Positions 1 through 11,072 of a stretch of DNA of 29,904 bases are shown in pieces (positions within the stretch are counted from its first letter, which is position 1; every line of letters begins with the position of its first letter). Under the pieces are notes generated by a model that saw only the letters and a list, made by a program, of their open reading frames with translations, ran no database searches and was not told the DNA's origin. The stretch is taken from NCBI GenBank assembly GCA_003427395.1, contig BFEA01000071.1, positions 472,749 through 502,652 on the forward strand, in the 5' to 3' direction. The position numbers and the translations under genes were made by a program. Source of the DNA: Chara braunii. Taxonomy: Eukaryota; Streptophyta; Charophyceae; Charales; Characeae.

Positions 1-322
1 CACAGAATAAAGAATAGCCTAAAAATGGCTACAAAGTCCGAGTTTAATTCACGAATTAAAAAAGTGATAAATAGGAGAAAAAAAAAAAAAAAAGCAAGAG
101 AAAAGGCGAGCAGAGATAGAGACAGGGGATCACCAAAAGAGCAAAGAATAAAAAAAGACGAACATGAGTATACAAAGAAAAAAAGTTTCATATGAAGATT
201 TTCCGTTCCGTTAAAGTAAGCAAGCGGCCGCAGTATGATCAAGGCACAATTATCGCGTAGTGGAATCAACGTCGACTTAAAAAAAAACGGGATAATATTA
301 CGTCAAAATTATTTAAGTCGTT

Positions 323-324
<2 letters not shown>
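1..324. other. A-rich stretch, no gene seen
   Basis: A/T-rich DNA with several poly-A runs and no open frame of note. It lies on the 3' side of the minus-strand Helitron. I looked for the Helitron 3' terminus (a hairpin followed by CTRRT on the minus strand) here and could not identify it with confidence. Confidence 0.5.

Positions 325-361
<37 letters not shown>
325..361. repeat. (TC)n microsatellite
   Basis: An uninterrupted CT dinucleotide run of about 36 bases. With the (GA)n tract at 5573-5614 it brackets the Helitron-derived sequence in inverted orientation. Confidence 0.95.
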
Positions 362-364
<3 letters not shown>

Positions 365-607
365 CATTTGCTTGTCTCTCTCCTCCCATATTTATTGTAG
401 GGGCAATCACGTAACCGAAACCGAAGATGACTATCTTAAATTTTGTCATTAAGACAAGGGTTGGACGACTGCCCAATGAACATCTCTCTCTTCCTATATC
501 TCTAATAAGACAAATAACCTTCCTTCGCTGGAACGATACTCTTGCAGCACCTCACGAACAGAAACTCGTTGCAACACTCTGCGACGATACTCCTCGAAAG
601 TTCCGAA

Positions 608-1290
608 TCAACCCTGTCCTTGCTGATTGTAATCGAGATGAATTACAACATCCACACACCTCCAAGTGTTCATGCTCGTATTCAATTCCTCTGTTGCTTG
701 CACAATATCTTGAATCATGTGAGAACTGTCAAGATGAGACAGGTGTGCAATTGTCTTTTTGGGACCAATAGATTTAAGAGAGTCATATATGGCAATGTTA
801 AAATTAGAAGAACTCGGTTGTCCCAAGGGTCCTGTATGGACATGCATATGTTTTGTTGATGGTGTAACAGCGGGCACAACACAACTGACAGGAGACGGAG
901 TGGCCGTAGCGGCCGACAAAGCAGAAACAACAACAGAGGTAGTGACAATTGGCGTTGACATGTTGGACGGTGGAGCAAAATCCGCAAGACGTTAAAAATT
1001 TGGAGGAGATACTGCTTGAAGGGGGAGTCTACGGACCGGAGCGGAATGAGGAGCGAAAGAAGCAACCACGGGAGAAATCTTTTTTAGAAGGTTCTGTATC
1101 CGTACATATCTATGAAAGGGCTGAGGAATTGTCCCTTCGGTCGGACAAATGAATTGTTATCCTGGTAATCTCCTCATTAGAGAGAGCAATGAACTCATCG
1201 TTCAAAAGCGATTGCAACATAGAAGAAGCCACCAAATCCGAAACATTCAATGGGTCTGAAGGAAAAGGGGATCGTCGTTCCAATCGCATA
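608..1290 (-). pseudogene. Unrecognised ORF remnants 3' of the Helitron helicase
   Basis: Two minus-strand open stretches, about 608-961 and 1110-1343, follow the helicase in the element's direction. The second can be joined to the upstream ORF (1291-1566) by a frameshift in a nine-A run near 1303-1311, where the upstream frame ends in a Trp-Lys-Lys-Lys run and the other frame continues with a plausible hydrophilic sequence. Autonomous Helitrons often carry an RPA-like or other accessory gene in this position, but I see no zinc-finger or OB-fold signature, so no function is assigned. They could also be chance open frames. Confidence 0.3.
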
Positions 1291-2080
1291 TCAGTGAGTT
1301 TGTTTTTTTTTCCAGTCGAGGAAGTTTTTCCATATTCGTCCATCTTTTACGACTGTGACACTTTTGACAAACATTTTAAAAACCACCTCAGTCAAGACAT
1401 TTTGCATGTCAACCTTCTTCACATCGTCAAACCATCTAGCAAGGCAAGCGCGCGGATTCAGAGTGCGGACTCTGGTTGCATCGTTATCATCGGGCACCAC
1501 AATGACCCCGACACAAAACGGAAGAGATGCAAGTGCATTGTCGGGGAGCGCATTCAATGCTCTCATAATCTAAGTTCCTGTCTCAACAACAACAGGTTGT
1601 CGTCCCGCCCGATTATCAGCCAAGGTAGGTTCCAACACTTCGGGGGAACCCAAAATATTAGTTTTCGCACCACGTCTCTTTCTTCTCTTAAATGTAGATT
1701 CAACAGTCTCCTTTCAAATCACCAGTAACGTGATCATCCTCGTCATCGGGAAATGTAAGGATATTAGGCCTACCCGACAGACCTCTACGCGAATCATCCC
1801 CATCAGTACGACAATCGTAACCACCCCCCTCCACAACCCTGTTTTCAGCGTCATCAAGGGTATTCCCTTGCGAACATGCACGTTCAACTTCGCCAAAAAC
1901 AACATGATCGTCCTGAGCATGTTCACTTCCAAGATTGACCGATCGCTCATCATTTCCACTTTTCTTTGATCTCTCTGAATGTTCGGCTCCAACTTTTGAC
2001 GTAACATTCGAATCATCTCGAGTGGTATTGTTGGTTCCCATTGCTTTCCTCTTAATACAAGTGTCATATTTATGGCCCAT
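1291..2080 (-). pseudogene. Acidic Helitron accessory ORF remnant, function unknown
   Basis: Two minus-strand ORFs directly downstream of the helicase. One, 1700-2080 (126 codons), is very rich in Asp, Glu, Ser and Arg, including a DDEDD run near its C terminus. The other is 1291-1566 (91 codons). They are in different frames and are separated by stops, so if they were one gene it is broken. Position suggests an accessory gene of the element, for example the RPA-like protein some Helitrons encode, but no diagnostic motif is visible. An intergenic chance ORF is the main alternative. Confidence 0.35.
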
Positions 2081-2171
2081 TCAGGAATCACCTGCGAAGA
2101 AAGAAAATGGCAAAATTAATCGGAACGCCAAGGCTCGAAAATTTTTTTTTTGAACAACTCATCCCAAAAGT

Positions 2172-4392
2172 TCATGATATACAATATTCTTTGTCAAATT
2201 TTGTTTTATCAAGCAACGCAATATGGATGTTGTTGGGATGGCGACAAAGCAACATACAGTTGGCCATGCGCAAAACCCGGCTTGCGCAGACAAACCCCCG
2301 CACATGATACGGTTTATCCTTGGGACGTGTTAACCGTTACAGCAAAAGCAAGACGGACAGAAAATTGCATCCTACACCATTGAACCCAATGGTCTCACCA
2401 TCGCTTGTCAGATCAATCTTGGGGATCAATGTTGTCTTGCTCATGCGCATTATTGTCACTTCCAACAAATTAGCATTAACAATCTTTTTTAGAATCATCC
2501 TTGTACCATTGCAAAGTCCTTGCTTCGGCGACAAATTTCGCAAAAGCGTCACGGGCGCACCAATTTTCAAGCGCAACTTGTCAAGTGGAAGGTCCTGATT
2601 CATTGAGAGAGTTTAAAAACTCTCGCTCAATATCGAGTCCGGTATCGTTCGAATCAGGATAATCAACGCTGAAAAGCTCACGCACCTCCTTAGAGAAATC
2701 GTCAAGAACATGGTTGTAACAGAACCGACATCGTCATTAGTATGGCATAAAATTAATTGAGGCGTGAAATACTCGACATCCCCCACATGGTTGGACACAT
2801 CGTCAAACGTCCATGAAATCAACTCATCAATCGGTTTACCCCTACAAATCTCACGTGGCAATCTGACTACATCAAGTTCATTAGGAACAACACGAGGATG
2901 GTCACCATTCCCAACACGCATAAAAAAGTGCGCATACATTCGTGTCATTTCATCATCGCCTAAGCTTAAGATTCACATATTTTCGGTCAGTTGATGAACC
3001 TCAAAAAGTTTCCACAAAGGAGACATTCTGAGGGACGCATCAATCTGTTGCATTCACGATCTGTGTTTCACAACGAGCAAAACCTGTCTAAAATTCCCAA
3101 CAAGAAGTAGAACTTTCCCACCAAACGGCTCATCATTGCTACAGAGGTCCCGAAGCTTCCAAGTGAAACTTGTTACTTATCGGAGCCTCGTCCCAAACAA
3201 TCAAGTCGGCCCGACGGATAAGCTCCACAAGATCACTTTGTTTCGGGATTGAGAAGAGATGCATATTATCAGGGTTCAAAGGTGCCCGAAATCGTGAGTG
3301 AAATGTTCGACCCCCTGTAAAAAGAGTCCTTGTTATGCCACTCGACGCCATGGCCAGTCCAATCGCAGAACGGGACCTGATGCTCACCAAAATCGTTTCA
3401 ATGCAACAAGTTTTTCCTGTTCCAGCCGGTGCATCAACAAAAGCACACAACGGTCTTTTCTCTTGCGCAGCCCGAACAACTTTTTCTAGTAACACTCGTT
3501 GGCGTGGTCGAAAACGTCGAAAATTAGAGTCATATCTACGTTGCATTTGAATCAGATCATACGACAACTCGTCATTTAGAATCGACGACACCGTGTTGTT
3601 ATCGTAATGTCTCGTTATGTTCTCAACAATTTTTTCCTCGTCGGCTGCCGGATAATAAAGGCAGAACTGACGGATGTTTTTTCCAGACTCTTGCAAAATA
3701 CGGTCAAGATGAAATTGAACTAACGATTGCAAAATGTTTGGGGGAACCATTTCATTGTCTGCGCGATACAGAAAATCGTCATACATCTTATCCCAATGTC
3801 GTTCAAAGAAACAGACCGGATCGTTCACTGGACCAAAGGCGATAATCATAGCAAATACTTTACGAACTTTTTCAGGCATATAATGCCCTGCGACTGTCTC
3901 TATGCATTGATCGTATGCATTGTCGGTGTGCAAAAGGCCCAATCGAAGGCACACGGATCGGAAAAAATCGTATTCGACTTCGTGCATCGTACGAATTTCG
4001 GCAAAATAGTGCACCCCACGAGAATGTTCATGGTTTAGCAACACATGCAGATAGAATCGTTCCCCTTCCGTGATCCTCACACGATGCAACCAAGAGATCT
4101 TTTCGAACGGACCACCTTGAAGATCACGCTTTCTTCGGTTCCACTTCTTATGTCTCTTGTCCCATACATGAGTATTAACGATCTCTGCAAACAGAGGAAG
4201 CTCCTCTTTAGGAACATGTTCATTCAAAGAGTTGTGTTTTATCCACGCCGTCAATTTCGTTTTCAGGGGCCCATGTGAAACAACATCATGCTCAGTGTCA
4301 GGTTCGAATTGCACTTTTTGCATGTTTTCGATATGCACGGGCAATCTTTCGACCGCGGGCCATTGTCCCGCTAGGTCGAACTCAAATAGATG
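2172..4392 (-). pseudogene. Helitron Pif1-like DNA helicase, degenerate
   Basis: This is the superfamily 1B helicase moiety that unwinds donor DNA during rolling-circle transposition. The main open segment (3139-4344, 401 codons) carries Walker A DAPAGTGKT near 3408-3434, a GGRTFHSRF motif, and Walker B LIVWDEAP just before the frame breaks. Similarity then continues through frameshifts. Around 2990-3115 there is a VGNFRQ block, where the family normally has GGDFRQ, so the Asp is replaced by Asn; an in-frame TGA follows it. Next come a 2613-2948 segment beginning RVGNG and a 2337-2603 segment with KLRLKIGAPVTLLRN and GLCNGTR. The C-terminal SQG-stop-T and HGQLYVALSR motifs lie near 2220-2320. 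The natural end is a TGA at 2172-2174. The stop after SQG replaces the family's Gln, and a TAA at 4393-4395 separates this segment from Rep. The family is certain; the gene is dead. Confidence 0.92.
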
Positions 4393-4584
4393 TTAGCATG
4401 CCTCGCACGCACCTACAACACGCATATCTTGATACGATTTGACTTCATCGATGGACGCATTACTATCTTGCTCGCAAACCATAGCACAATCACACCCTTT
4501 GTATACATACTTATACACGTACTTGTACGCCTTGATGTTAACACAATATTCAACATTCAAGCGACAATTAAACCTCATTAGCAA
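4393..4584 (-). pseudogene. Helitron Rep, catalytic tyrosine segment
   Basis: This 63-codon segment contains LMRFNCRLNVEYC and KYVYKYVYKG, the region of Helitron Rep that holds the paired tyrosines which attack and carry the DNA end; both tyrosines are still present. It ends at a TAA (4393-4395) in a position where related proteins usually have a Trp codon, followed in frame by recognisable sequence (FEFDL, then AVERLPVH), which marks this as a nonsense mutation and not the true C terminus. Between it and the HUH segment (4585-4746) the frame is shifted, although a CTKG element typical of the family can still be read. Confidence 0.85.
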
Positions 4585-4746
4585 GTAAGAGTTATACGGG
4601 ACGACACGATGGTTATCGTAAACGATACTATTTTGAACAATCGTAAAACCACTGTTACGTGGTTTCCTTCTCTTATACGAAGGGTACGTTTGTTCGTCTT
4701 TGAATGTTGTTGTCGAAATGAAGTCTTTTCGGAACCCTTTTGTGCA

Positions 4747-5196
4747 TTATCCGTCCTCCGTACACGAAGCGTCTCGTTTCTCCGCATCGCAAATCGCATG
4801 CAATATGAACTTGGCAACCCTTTCTCTCAATTCCCCTTCCGGAGGAATCTCAACACACACCACATTGTCAACAGCATCCGCATTCCGAAGTTTATCATCC
4901 GAATGCAAGATTACCAATATATGTGCATGTGGTAGACCCCTTTTCTGAAACTCCACAATATACAACATTTCATTCACCCTACCAAAGATTTGTTTGTTCT
5001 TTATCTCATCGATGAGTTGTGCAAGATAACCTTTGAACACTCTCGCGAGAAGATCCGGCCTGTCGTTAGAACATTGACCTGGCAACAGGGCTTGTTTGAT
5101 CTCCGACCAGTTAGTGTTGCACGTCATAGTGATGAAAANATCCGGTTTTCCGAATCGCCTCACGATTGTCATGCTGTCGTGATATCTTTCACTCAT
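4747..5196 (-). pseudogene. Helitron Rep, HUH nuclease segment
   Basis: This segment corresponds to the Helitron_like_N region. It starts with RYHDSMTIVRRFGKPD, has TMTCNTNW and LLPGQ, then RPDLLARVFK, and ends in EFQKRGLPHAHIL, which contains the two-histidine metal-binding motif of the HUH nuclease. The metal ligands are intact. The family's usual 5' part follows at 5269-5572 in another frame, and a frame break follows at 4747. One undetermined base at 5139 produces an unknown residue next to the conserved Phe-Ile-Thr. The segment is part of the same dead gene as the helicase. Confidence 0.92.
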
Positions 5197-5268
5197 ATAT
5201 CAGAGCCCCCCAGTGAACGTTGACTGTAAAACCACTTTTGTCCCAACACCGTCACCATGTTGATTTTG

Positions 5269-5572
5269 TTACACAACATCTCGTAAATACTGATAATACT
5301 CCGACCGCAAATCTTTCTGATGGAATCTCACCCATTTTAAGCGAAGGGATTCAACCTTAGTGTACGCCACGCAACAAAACTCGTGGAAGAGACGTGCTGC
5401 ATAAAGGACGCAAGGTCTTTCACCATCGTGTTCGTGAAGGTGAAATGCATAGTACTCCTTGGAACTAAGTCTTGGCGGCCATCCAGCTTCCGAGGCACGC
5501 CGAACAAACCAACTATTGATTCCCTCCGAGAAAAGCAAAACAAACCTCAAGCAGTCATGCGCTCGGGAACAT
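5269..5572 (-). pseudogene. Helitron protein, region N-terminal to Rep
   Basis: The reading frame here matches the block that precedes the Rep nuclease in Helitron proteins: a LRFVLLFSEG element, then KEYYAFHLHEHDGE, RLFHEF, and a Lys-Val-Glu...Arg-Leu-Lys-Trp-Val-Arg-Phe stretch. The similarity stops at the (GA)n tract. Upstream translation is a Ser-Leu repeat and then unrelated sequence, so the protein is truncated at its N terminus by the microsatellite or by a rearrangement there. Open reading through the microsatellite to 5733 is accidental. Confidence 0.8.
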
Positions 5573-5611
<39 letters not shown>

Positions 5612-5614
5612 GAG
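5573..5614. repeat. (GA)n microsatellite
   Basis: A GA run with a few substitutions (an AAAG at the start, a GACAG inside). It marks the point where Helitron similarity ends. Confidence 0.95.
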
Positions 5615-6130
5615 CATAGCGCCTGCTGTCGGAGGGCGCGGTGTCTCGACCCTCCTTTGTGTACCAAGTCCCTGTTTGGCACCAATGCTTCGGACGTGCA
5701 ACGGCTTAGTCTGTTGCCGAAACTCCACAGCAATGCTGAGATACCGGGAAGGTGCCTTGAAATAGACCGGCCCTGTTGGTGCCCTCAACAAAAGGGGGTG
5801 CGCCACAGGGCTTTCCATTGGTCCACGCAGACTCTGCGCCCTGCTGTACAGCAGAGCACTACCGGCCTGTGGCCGTGGTAGCCGTCGGGCTCGCCCTGGG
5901 ACGCGAAAGTGAAAAGACCTGTGCGGCCTTTTCTACTGCGCGCCGAGTACCCTTCTGCTAAGTTATGGGTTAGATGCACGGGTTTTTGTGATCGTGGTCA
6001 AACAATAGAAGGCTAGGTAAAATGGGAAGAAGAGAAAAACGAAAAGTAAAGAGAGAGAAAAATAAATTGTGCGTCGGTTTTATTAGTTGATTTGGACTCT
6101 CGCCTTAGTTCATGATGACCCAACGATATA
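5615..6130. other. Possible LTR remnant or unassigned DNA
   Basis: There is no coding frame of note. The sequence lies directly 5' of a tRNA-iMet-like primer site at 6131 and could hold the 3' part of an LTR, but I found no second copy in the window and no clear CA end within five bases of the primer site. It is equally possible that this is unrelated filler. Confidence 0.25.
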
Positions 6131-6139
6131 TGGTATCAG
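6131..6139 (+). other. Possible primer-binding site (tRNA-iMet type)
   Basis: TGGTATCAG matches the first nine bases of the primer-binding site used by many plant LTR retrotransposons, which is complementary to the 3' end of initiator tRNA-Met. The match ends there; the family usually continues AGC. A nine-base match could be chance, and no flanking LTR pair was recognised. Confidence 0.3.
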
Positions 6140-6594
6140 TGGCGTTATAACTTTTTTTCTTTTTTTGTTATTGTTATCAGTATTATTACTGTTGTTATTA
6201 AAATCATTTTCGATTTCCTACTATCTAAATCTCTCTTTTGTCTTTTCACGGGGAGGCCAACGGTTCAAGTTTTCGGACTCTGGTCTGAGTGGCCCGAACT
6301 GGCCGACTTTTCACACGTCTCCTGTGTCTGATCTTCCAGATGAGTGCCGCGGTGGAACCCCAAAAGAGGGGCAACCCGCGACCGCTTTGGTAGAAGACTT
6401 ATCACCCCCCGTGTGAGGTCATAAGCCCCCTCCTTACCATCGGACACGGGTACCCGATAGGAACAGGTTGACAACACGGTTTGAAGGGAGGAGCATGCTC
6501 GTCGGAATCCCATTATGGGACCGCTGTTCCAAGCCTGTAGTCACATCATGAGGACTAGTGGTTAGTAGCACAGTCGACTTGTGCTCCTTCCATC

Positions 6595-6616
6595 TTTTAT
6601 TTATTTATTTATTTGG
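6595..6616. repeat. (TTTA)n microsatellite
   Basis: About five TTTA units in a row. Confidence 0.8.
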
Positions 6617-6727
6617 TTCTATATCAAATTTTGGAAATTCGAAGTTATTAGTACGTAGAATTCAAAAAGGAAGTCAGTCGAACTCTTCATTTAGAGCACA
6701 AGGATCACGAAACCTATAAAGGATGCG

Positions 6728-6955
6728 ATGAATGGGCCATTGGCTATTAGCTGGGAAGTCGCACTTAGAGGCTTTCGCCGTACTGACGACTGGTGGACTA
6801 AGTTAGAAGCGGAAAAACTGCTGGGTGTTCGTGAAGGGAGGCTGGCTGAGTGCGCATGCGCTAGGCACCTGGGTACTAACTGCAGTGAACTTGCGGCCAT
6901 GGTACGCAGTAGCGGGCTATATGGCTATAGGCCAAGGTGCCTCCAACATCTCTAG
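6728..6955 (+). CDS. Short unrecognised ORF
   Basis: A 75-codon frame downstream of the putative primer site. It has a Trp-Trp pair, an Arg/Glu-rich middle and several Cys residues. It ends 12 bases before the 6968 ORF begins. Position after a primer site would suit a gag remnant, but I recognise no gag motif. It may be a chance ORF. Confidence 0.15.
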   Translation: MNGPLAISWEVALRGFRRTDDWWTKLEAEKLLGVREGRLAECACARHLGTNCSELAAMVRSSGLYGYRPRCLQHL

Positions 6956-6967
6956 AAGTGGGAGCAG

Positions 6968-7381
6968 ATGTCGGGGGAAGGACCTACGGTGACTGCTGTG
7001 TTGGACTACAGCTACGACAGGGGAGAGGCTAAGCTGAGGATAAACGTGGAAGGAGGAAGAGAAGAAGAAATGAGGGCGGACCAAGGCCTGCAGATGGCGA
7101 TCACGGAGGCAAAAGACCGGGCAGAAAGGCGGTTCAGACGGGACGGGGTCACGGATGATATGAAGGTGACTATCGCGTATCTAGACAAAGGGACGTCCGC
7201 GGATACAGTGGATCGAAAGCAACGACACTTGGATCACGATACCGAGGCCGAGAGTGAGGAGAGTGATTTGGAGGCTACAACCCAGTCCTGGCACGGCCTG
7301 GACCAGTGGCGACGGGATCACCCTCCCGTGAAACTAGTGGAAAGTGGCCAAGAGGCCAACTCGAGACGAGGAAAAGACTGA
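6968..7381 (+). CDS. Unrecognised charged ORF, possibly a gag-like remnant
   Basis: A 137-codon frame starting at ATG 6968 in purine-rich sequence. The product would be very hydrophilic: Arg/Glu-rich in the first half, an acidic patch (EAESEESDLE) near residue 95, and no membrane segment. There is no CCHC knuckle or other recognisable domain. Together with the ORF at 6728 and the possible primer site at 6131 it could be what is left of a retrotransposon gag, but the composition alone could keep a frame open by chance. Confidence 0.2.
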   Translation: MSGEGPTVTAVLDYSYDRGEAKLRINVEGGREEEMRADQGLQMAITEAKDRAERRFRRDGVTDDMKVTIAYLDKGTSADTVDRKQRHLDHDTEAESEESDLEATTQSWHGLDQWRRDHPPVKLVESGQEANSRRGKD

Positions 7382-9412
7382 AGTTACTAGACATGAGACA
7401 AAAGGTCAAAGCGCGTTAAGGCGGTTACAAGGAAGAGGCAAGTGGGGCTGCCACACAGTTGACGTCATCGCTGATGAAGGGGCGAGCAGCCACGATCGAG
7501 GGAGAGAGGACGAGTGCGAGAGAAGAGGGAGACACTCGTAACATTTATGTTCAAGGATGGGAGAAGAGTGAGGTTCATGGGTAACGCGTGTTGACCGGTC
7601 TTTCAATGAAAGATTAGCAACTACAAGAGAGCGGGTAAGCGTGATCAGGAGAGAGAGTGGACGCCAGTTTTAGCAGAAGCCGACCGGGTCGCCTCCACAA
7701 CGAAGGTTGCCAAGTGATCGCGACCGCCAGTGGCATACTTGGTTCCTGCCTATGTGCTCAGACGTTGCTCTCTTCCTGTCTTCATGGTGATTGGTGCGAG
7801 CGTCCATTTGTGCTGATTTGTGACCCCCATTATGCCTTTCTCGAGGTGAGTATGTAGAAGAAAGGTCCGCGCAAGCGCCTCGGATGATCCATGCATGATT
7901 CGAGCGGGGAAGAGGCCAAGCAAGAAGAGACGAGGTTGCTCGTGAAGAGAGTGAGATGCATGCGCGTCCTGCATAGCCTGTAAGGGCTTGGCACGGTGCT
8001 GCACTAATCATCTTACGCTAGGAGAGGTGCCAGTAAAAACAAGGGGGTTGTGCCCTTTTATTTTGGTTGACGACAACTATTCTTGTGCATGGTTTGGCTA
8101 GCAAGATACAATGGGGTGGCAGTGGCACACCGGGAGACGAGAGTCCAGCGGTTGCGCACTGAGAAGTGGCCTCGAGATTCTTCCCCCCCCTTTTAGAGCA
8201 AGAGTAAGCAAGTTTCTTTCGTCGGCGTCTTTCAACATGGATGCGCGATAAATACCTTCTTTCTTGATCTAGTACTGTGTGAGCTAGCCTTGTGGTAGCT
8301 ACTGGTTAAGATGGTGAAGATAGGCAACTGTGCTAAGTGCAAGTTATAGACGAGCCCTTGCTAGGTTGAGTGAGAAACATCCGTCCAGCGAGAATGAGCA
8401 AAATAACTACGTCTGTGGCAACAATTGTGAGGTGACATGGCTACTTCATATATTTGAACATGTGTAAGAGATAAGTGACAACGTAAGAGAAATGTCAATT
8501 TAAACCAAGGGCTAAGGTACGTGCTAATTACGAAGGCTGATTTCAACGGATATGAGTCTACTGGATCGGATGGGTGCAAGAACCTCGCGGGTGTCTATCA
8601 AAGTTTGACAGATTTTGAGATGTTGCTTTTGTCATGAACGGACCATGTTACCTGATTGTGTGCACAATTGTCGTTTGCTGAGTCGTGCGAGAGAAGGAGA
8701 AACTCCAGAACGGGCGGAGTCAGCCGCTAGAATGCGATCCAATTTTGTCTTAGTACACTGGGACTCATGGTCCATTCTTTGAGAAGTGTTAAATGAAGCG
8801 TTTACTGTTGTTCCATTCACTACCTCCCTATATTCACGTGTGGTGGATGGTCAGACATCTTCTTACTCACCCTGGCAGGTCTGAAGTAACCAAAGGCGTG
8901 TATCTCACGTGTAATGGGTATAATCAGCAGGAACTATCGCAGATAGAAAAGAAAGAATAATTTTTTGTTTATTGGAGTGATAATGGGTGAGCAATAGGGG
9001 CGAACGAACGAGCTTGCTACTGCGGAGCTAAGAGTCCTTCTCACCTAAGTTTTCCTTCTGCTCTGCTCTTTGTCCCAGTAAGCAGGCGTGTCCCAACTGA
9101 TGAGTTGCTCGGACTGGTGCCATTTGCAATTCTCAAGAGCACAAGGCAATGATGGGAAAGGCCTGACCCAATCAGGTGATAATTTTCACTACTTGAGATC
9201 AGATCGAAAAGAGACTCTACCTATTAACGACCTCAGTCGGGGGTGGTTCCAAGTTTTCAGAGGGGATAGAGACTCGTCGGTGTTTCCCACCTTATTTGGT
9301 TGATGGGGAGAAAGAAAGCAATATTGAAGAAGATCGCCTACCTTCTTGCTAAGTTTCTATTTGAAGGTGATTAGATGGTAATGCACTGTCTTTGTCATGC
9401 TAACGGTGGGTT
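7382..9412. other. About 2 kb with no recognisable feature
   Basis: Only short, mutually incompatible open frames are present and none resembles a known family. No RNA gene or clear repeat structure was seen. A CTGATGA at 9097-9103 was considered and rejected as a hammerhead core. Confidence 0.5.
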
Positions 9413-9500
9413 AACATATATATATATATATATATATATCGTCACAAATATATATATATATCGTCACAAATAGAACTGCCCGGTAAATATATATATATTT
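9413..9500. repeat. AT microsatellite with a recurring 26-nt tail
   Basis: Three AT runs are interleaved with a non-repetitive motif. CGTCACAAAT appears twice, at about 9440 and 9462. The second copy continues to a 26-nt sequence beginning CGTCACAAATAGAACTGCCC and ending GGTAAA at 9487, after which another AT run follows. The same 26 nt, again directly after an AT run, closes the window at 29879-29904, so this is a dispersed motif and not a plain microsatellite. Confidence 0.85.
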
Positions 9501-11072
9501 CATACAATGAGCAGACGAGAAACGTTGCACAGTGGAGCCCCTTTTTGTGTACAGATACGGGAAGGTGCTTGGTTAAACCCATGCATCATAAGTTAACAGG
9601 GGCTGCGTAGAAAACCCGGTATTGGAAGCGGACGAAGAACGTGCTGGGCGAAGTTCCGCCCTTGGTGAGAACAGGTTTAGCATCTGATAACCCACTTGTG
9701 CCACGCATGAACATTTGTCACGTTCGATGCCTCGTTGTGCAGAGTATGGGCGGGGTTCATAGTCGGTAACTCAATGTGCTCAGGGTCTTTGACTTGAGTT
9801 AATTTGTTAAGCATAGACCGAGCTTTACGCGCAGTGACATCGCAAGTAAAACACATGCGCTTTCCGCGTTCGTAGCACTGAATAAGAATAAGTTCACGTT
9901 TAGAGTTACGATACTTGGGTACTGAATAACCATGCCACCTGGCCTATTGAGGCAAGTGCGTTCGAGCCGCATGCTCTGAAATCATGCAATAAGAGTAATC
10001 AGAAAATGAGCCCTGGCACGGGACAGGTTGCAACATGATCCGGCTACTGTACGTTTTGCTCACTGTGTCCGCAGCTGACTATTACTGAGTGTGACGATCA
10101 CGGATCAACTGCCCCAGCTTCGTGTTCAGAGGCTGCTAGAGTGGGGATCCGTAAAGAAGAAGGGAAAAGCCCGAAGACATTATCAATTAAGTTCCTTCCC
10201 TTTTAAATTTGATTACTTTTATTAATTGACTGTGAAAAATCAAGCCATACTTAAGACTAACGGGATCTCAAGACCGTGCCGAGTGGCCTGGACTGTTGCG
10301 GGCACTACCGATCTTAAACGAGAGTAACGTCGGTGAGGAGGACTGTGTGTACTACCCCGGGGGTTCATCTGCCTAACACCGACTACTGCAAGCGTACGGT
10401 GGATTGACTGTGTGAGATCACGGGTCTCCAGAGTTCAACACAGTGTCAAAACAAAAACAAATCTCTCTAAAGAGTTATATGAGAAGCACTGGAGAAGCCC
10501 CTAGCAAGACCGTGGAATGCAGGTCGATGTGCGAGCTGCTTCTCTTACGTTTGTGTCGAGTGAACTGTTGATGAGTTGTACTTCACTTGTAGTGTAAGGG
10601 AGAGTGCACCCAGTAACTCTGGAGAGTCATCAGGGCGTCAATTGCCTGCCGTCTCAACATCCCAATATGCCAAAGCAAAGAAAAATAATAATAAATAATA
10701 ATAATAATAATAATAACAAGTCATGAGGGATCTCAATAAGGACACGGAGAGTAATGTCCATTGGTAACTTTTTACCATATGCTAAACCAAGGCAACGTCA
10801 CCTGCGTCTAGAATGGAGCGAGTGCCTAAGCGACCTTTTGAGTGCTGAGAACTACAGGGAATGTCTCGTGGCGTGTACAGTAGACTGAACTCAGTCATGT
10901 GGTAGAGCTAACGGGTTAACCTGGGTTGGTAATCCTCGGACTCTAGATTACCCCAACGTCATTCCTAAGGGGCCGCATCTAGGACCGGTTAGTTGGGAAA
11001 GAAGTTCAGAGAACGCACTTACATGCTTCCTAATCTCGCACCAGAGGGGAAACTAAAGGAAGAAGAAAAGAC
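9501..11072. other. About 1.6 kb with no recognisable gene
   Basis: No supported coding frame. It contains an (AAT)n tract at about 10684-10719 and otherwise unremarkable sequence. Confidence 0.5.
10684..10719. repeat. (AAT)n microsatellite
   Basis: About a dozen AAT units with one shortened unit near the start. Confidence 0.9.

Larger units (their letters stand above)
608..5572 (-). mobile_element. Decayed Helitron (rolling-circle transposon), 5'-truncated
   Basis: All coding remnants lie on the minus strand in the order expected of a Helitron: the segment before Rep, the HUH Rep nuclease, the tyrosine motif, and a Pif1-family helicase, followed by ORFs that I cannot assign. The reading frame changes repeatedly and several in-frame stops interrupt conserved positions, so the element is not autonomous. 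Rep/helicase similarity begins abruptly next to the (GA)n tract at 5573, so the usual upstream N-terminal part is missing. Neither a 5' TC end nor a 3' CTRRT end was identified, so the stated limits are those of coding-like sequence and not of the transposon. An undetermined base (n) lies at 5139. Confidence 0.85.

Noticed and set aside
1291-2080. Helitron RPA-like single-strand binding protein
   Set aside because: The position is right, but neither OB-fold motifs nor a zinc finger can be read, so no product was named.
9097-9125. Hammerhead ribozyme core
   Set aside because: CTGATGA is present, but no stem II followed by GAAA and no third stem could be found.
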